DNA of 15,154 nt, from contig DOWV01000354.1 in assembly GCA_003519375.1 (NCBI GenBank), positions 1-15,154 on the forward strand, read 5' to 3'. Positions 14,084 to 15,154 of this stretch are shown piece by piece (position 1 is the first letter of the stretch; the number at the start of each line of letters is the position of its first letter). This DNA is from Bacteroidota bacterium. GTDB lineage: Bacteria; Bacteroidota; Ignavibacteria; UBA10030. A model generated the notes under the pieces. It saw only the letters and a program-made list of their open reading frames with translations. It had not been told where the DNA came from and searched no databases. The position numbers were made by a program, and so were the translations under genes.

Positions 14084-14908
14084 CTAGCTAAAATTGTGAA
14101 ACCCACTCAAGAATACGTTTATGACCGTCATCGATAGAAATGAGATCGCAAACCCGGCTATTGAGAGAACCATGATTTTTCGGCCCTTCCAGCCGGCTAT
14201 CAATCTTGCTACCAATCCGGCTCCATACAGAAGCCAAATAAAGACTGTACCGAGGAGCTTCGGATCGAAGTACGAGTAGTCGGCGAACGCCTTCGGTAGC
14301 CAAAGTAAGCCGATCACGATAGCGATGGTTAGCAAGACGAACCCGGAAAACACCGAAATGGTTGCCATCCGTTCCAGCTTCTCGAGGTCCGGAAGGTTTT
14401 CGTAAATCAGCCCCAAGCGGCTTGACTTGATGTTGTGGTACAACAAGAGATACAGAAATCCGTAGACGGCTGAAATGGCGAACGCTGATAGCCCGAGGAG
14501 GGCGCTCATGACGTGGAAGCCGAGCAAGTTGCTGCGCAAAACCGGATTCACATCCTCCAGATCCCTGATCAAGATCGTCGAAAGGAGTTGAAAGAGGAAA
14601 GGAATAACCAGGACGAAGAATCCTGTGTTCTTGACACGTGCCAACCCCTCAATGATCCGGTACGACAAGGCGGTGGTGAGCGCGATGACAGAGAGAATCT
14701 CGAAAACGGTCGTTATGGGAGGATGCTCGAATGCGATTGTCCGGTATCCGAGGTAGAGCAAATGGATCAGAATCGTGGCTGTGAGCAGATGCGTTTTAGC
14801 TTTCCGCGCAATCAGAGATTTTTGGAAGAAAGCCATCGCATAGCTCCCGGCTGAAAGGAAATACAAGGCCGGGAGTAGATAATTCACCAATGTTAATGTG
14901 GTTTTCAT
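14084..14908 (-). CDS. ccsA: CcsA/HemX-family cytochrome c assembly-type membrane protein
   Basis: The 274-residue product has about eight hydrophobic segments and the fold pattern of the CcsA/HemX/CcmC superfamily. LGFHVMSALLGLSAFAISAV (129-148), with H132, matches the conserved histidine helix. The last helices (FLSMTVINVFLSGFHNF, with H271) match the family C-terminus. The tryptophan-rich WWD heme-handling motif is degenerate: LLWLPKAFADYSYFDPKLLG (201-220) keeps D215-P-K217 but lacks most tryptophans. That favours a HemX-like role in heme synthesis or HemA control over a cytochrome c synthase, although the family name CcsA is usual in annotation. I choose the ATG at 14908, with AAGGA eleven bases upstream. 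Starts at 14917 and 14959 are longer alternatives. It is the first gene of the heme operon visible here. Confidence 0.85.
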   Translation of the reverse strand: MKTTLTLVNYLLPALYFLSAGSYAMAFFQKSLIARKAKTHLLTATILIHLLYLGYRTIAFEHPPITTVFEILSVIALTTALSYRIIEGLARVKNTGFFVLVIPFLFQLLSTILIRDLEDVNPVLRSNLLGFHVMSALLGLSAFAISAVYGFLYLLLYHNIKSSRLGLIYENLPDLEKLERMATISVFSGFVLLTIAIVIGLLWLPKAFADYSYFDPKLLGTVFIWLLYGAGLVARLIAGWKGRKIMVLSIAGFAISFLSMTVINVFLSGFHNFS

Positions 14909-15120
14909 GAGAATCATTATCCTTGGGGATTTGCGGAGAGCGACGCCGTTCAGAGCCATCGGCTGCGTGGGTCTTCCTGGCGAAGGAACTGGAAAAACAC
15001 CCGCTCGCGTTGAGGCGTTTTACCGGACACAAATTGTCATCGGGCCAACTCACGCGCACGAAAGAGCCTGATCCAATTATTGGGCTTTCCGTCGTGCGAC
15101 CTCTCCACACAGGATCATCG
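14909..15120 (-). promoter_or_regulatory. Leader and probable promoter region of the heme operon
   Basis: This stretch has no credible gene. An open frame that reaches into ccsA out of phase has no family features. The operon promoter is expected here because ccsA is the first gene and the sequence upstream looks non-coding. I cannot name a -35/-10 pair with confidence. The ribosome-binding site AAGGA lies at about 14920-14924, and a palindrome lies at 15073-15083. No riboswitch fold was recognised. Confidence 0.35.
15073..15084. repeat. Small palindrome upstream of the heme operon
   Basis: CCAATTATTGG (15073-15083) is a perfect 11-base palindrome around a central base, followed by another G. 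It lies about 165 bases upstream of the ccsA start. Its halves CCAAT and TTGGG also occur in the larger dyad upstream of the porin (2419-2432), but the spacing differs. It is a weak operator candidate; a 12-base match of this kind can occur by chance. Confidence 0.25.
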
Positions 15121-15154
15121 GTGCCGGGATTTGAATCTCGGCGTACCTAGTGGA
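15117..15154 (-). tRNA. Possible 3' part of a tRNA, truncated by the window edge
   Basis: Reading the minus strand, GCCGAG-ATTCAAAT-CCCGGC looks like a T-arm with a TTCAAAT loop, followed by CACCGAT as a possible acceptor strand. The fit is poor. The stem has an A-C mismatch, the loop has eight bases instead of seven, no CCA follows, and the rest of the molecule lies outside the window. It may be a decayed tRNA, an unusual tRNA or chance. Confidence 0.2.

Noticed and set aside
14796..15110. A 104-codon minus-strand frame overlapping the start of ccsA
   Set aside because: It runs out of phase with ccsA, has no recognisable domain and overlaps a clear membrane-protein gene.
1..15154. CRISPR array, insertion sequence, prophage or rRNA
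   Set aside because: No regularly spaced direct repeats, transposase-like or phage-like proteins, or rRNA sequence were recognised on either strand.

Overview
The window reads almost entirely on the minus strand: fourteen protein genes and no convincing plus-strand gene. Gene content and sequence style point to a member of the Bacteroidota/Chlorobiota (FCB) assemblage, for example an Ignavibacteria-like lineage. The glutamyl-tRNA reductase closely resembles Chlorobium-type HemA as I remember it, and the hemerythrin/LuxR regulator has the N-terminal layout common in Bacteroidota. Base composition is near 50% GC by eye. The taxonomic call is inference from memory, not a search.

Right part (about 14.9 kb down to 3.7 kb, transcribed right to left): a complete heme-biosynthesis operon, in transcription order ccsA/hemX-like, hemA, hemC, hemD, hemE, hemN, hemH, hemY, hemB, hemL. 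It encodes every step from glutamyl-tRNA to protoheme except glutamyl-tRNA synthetase. It uses the C5 route to 5-aminolevulinate and the classical protoporphyrin route: HemN makes protoporphyrinogen, HemY oxidises it and HemH inserts iron. Six of the nine junctions are 4-base start/stop overlaps (ATGA, GTGA or TTGA), so the genes are almost certainly one transcript with translational coupling. The region upstream of the operon (14909-15154) holds a small palindrome and, at the very edge, a tRNA-like T-arm that does not fold cleanly.

Left part (3.6 kb down to 21): a probable redox and transport module. It begins with a regulator that fuses a RIC/YtfE-type di-iron hemerythrin domain to a LuxR-type DNA-binding domain. 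A 204-base intergenic region follows, with a perfect 20-base inverted repeat. Then come three closely packed genes: an outer-membrane porin with an N-terminal coiled coil, an exported FMN-binding-domain protein with a flavinylation motif, and a four-helix membrane protein with histidines in its helices. I infer an uncharacterised envelope electron-transfer or metal-related system, controlled by a nitric-oxide/oxygen/iron-responsive regulator and sitting beside the operon that makes heme. The individual domains are clear. The joint function is a hypothesis.

Only short non-coding stretches remain: 3576-3738, 2319-2522 and 14909-15154. The first contains a short reading frame with a pattern like the type IX secretion C-terminal sorting signal, possibly a gene remnant. 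No insertion sequence, CRISPR array, rRNA or clear rho-independent terminator was seen.
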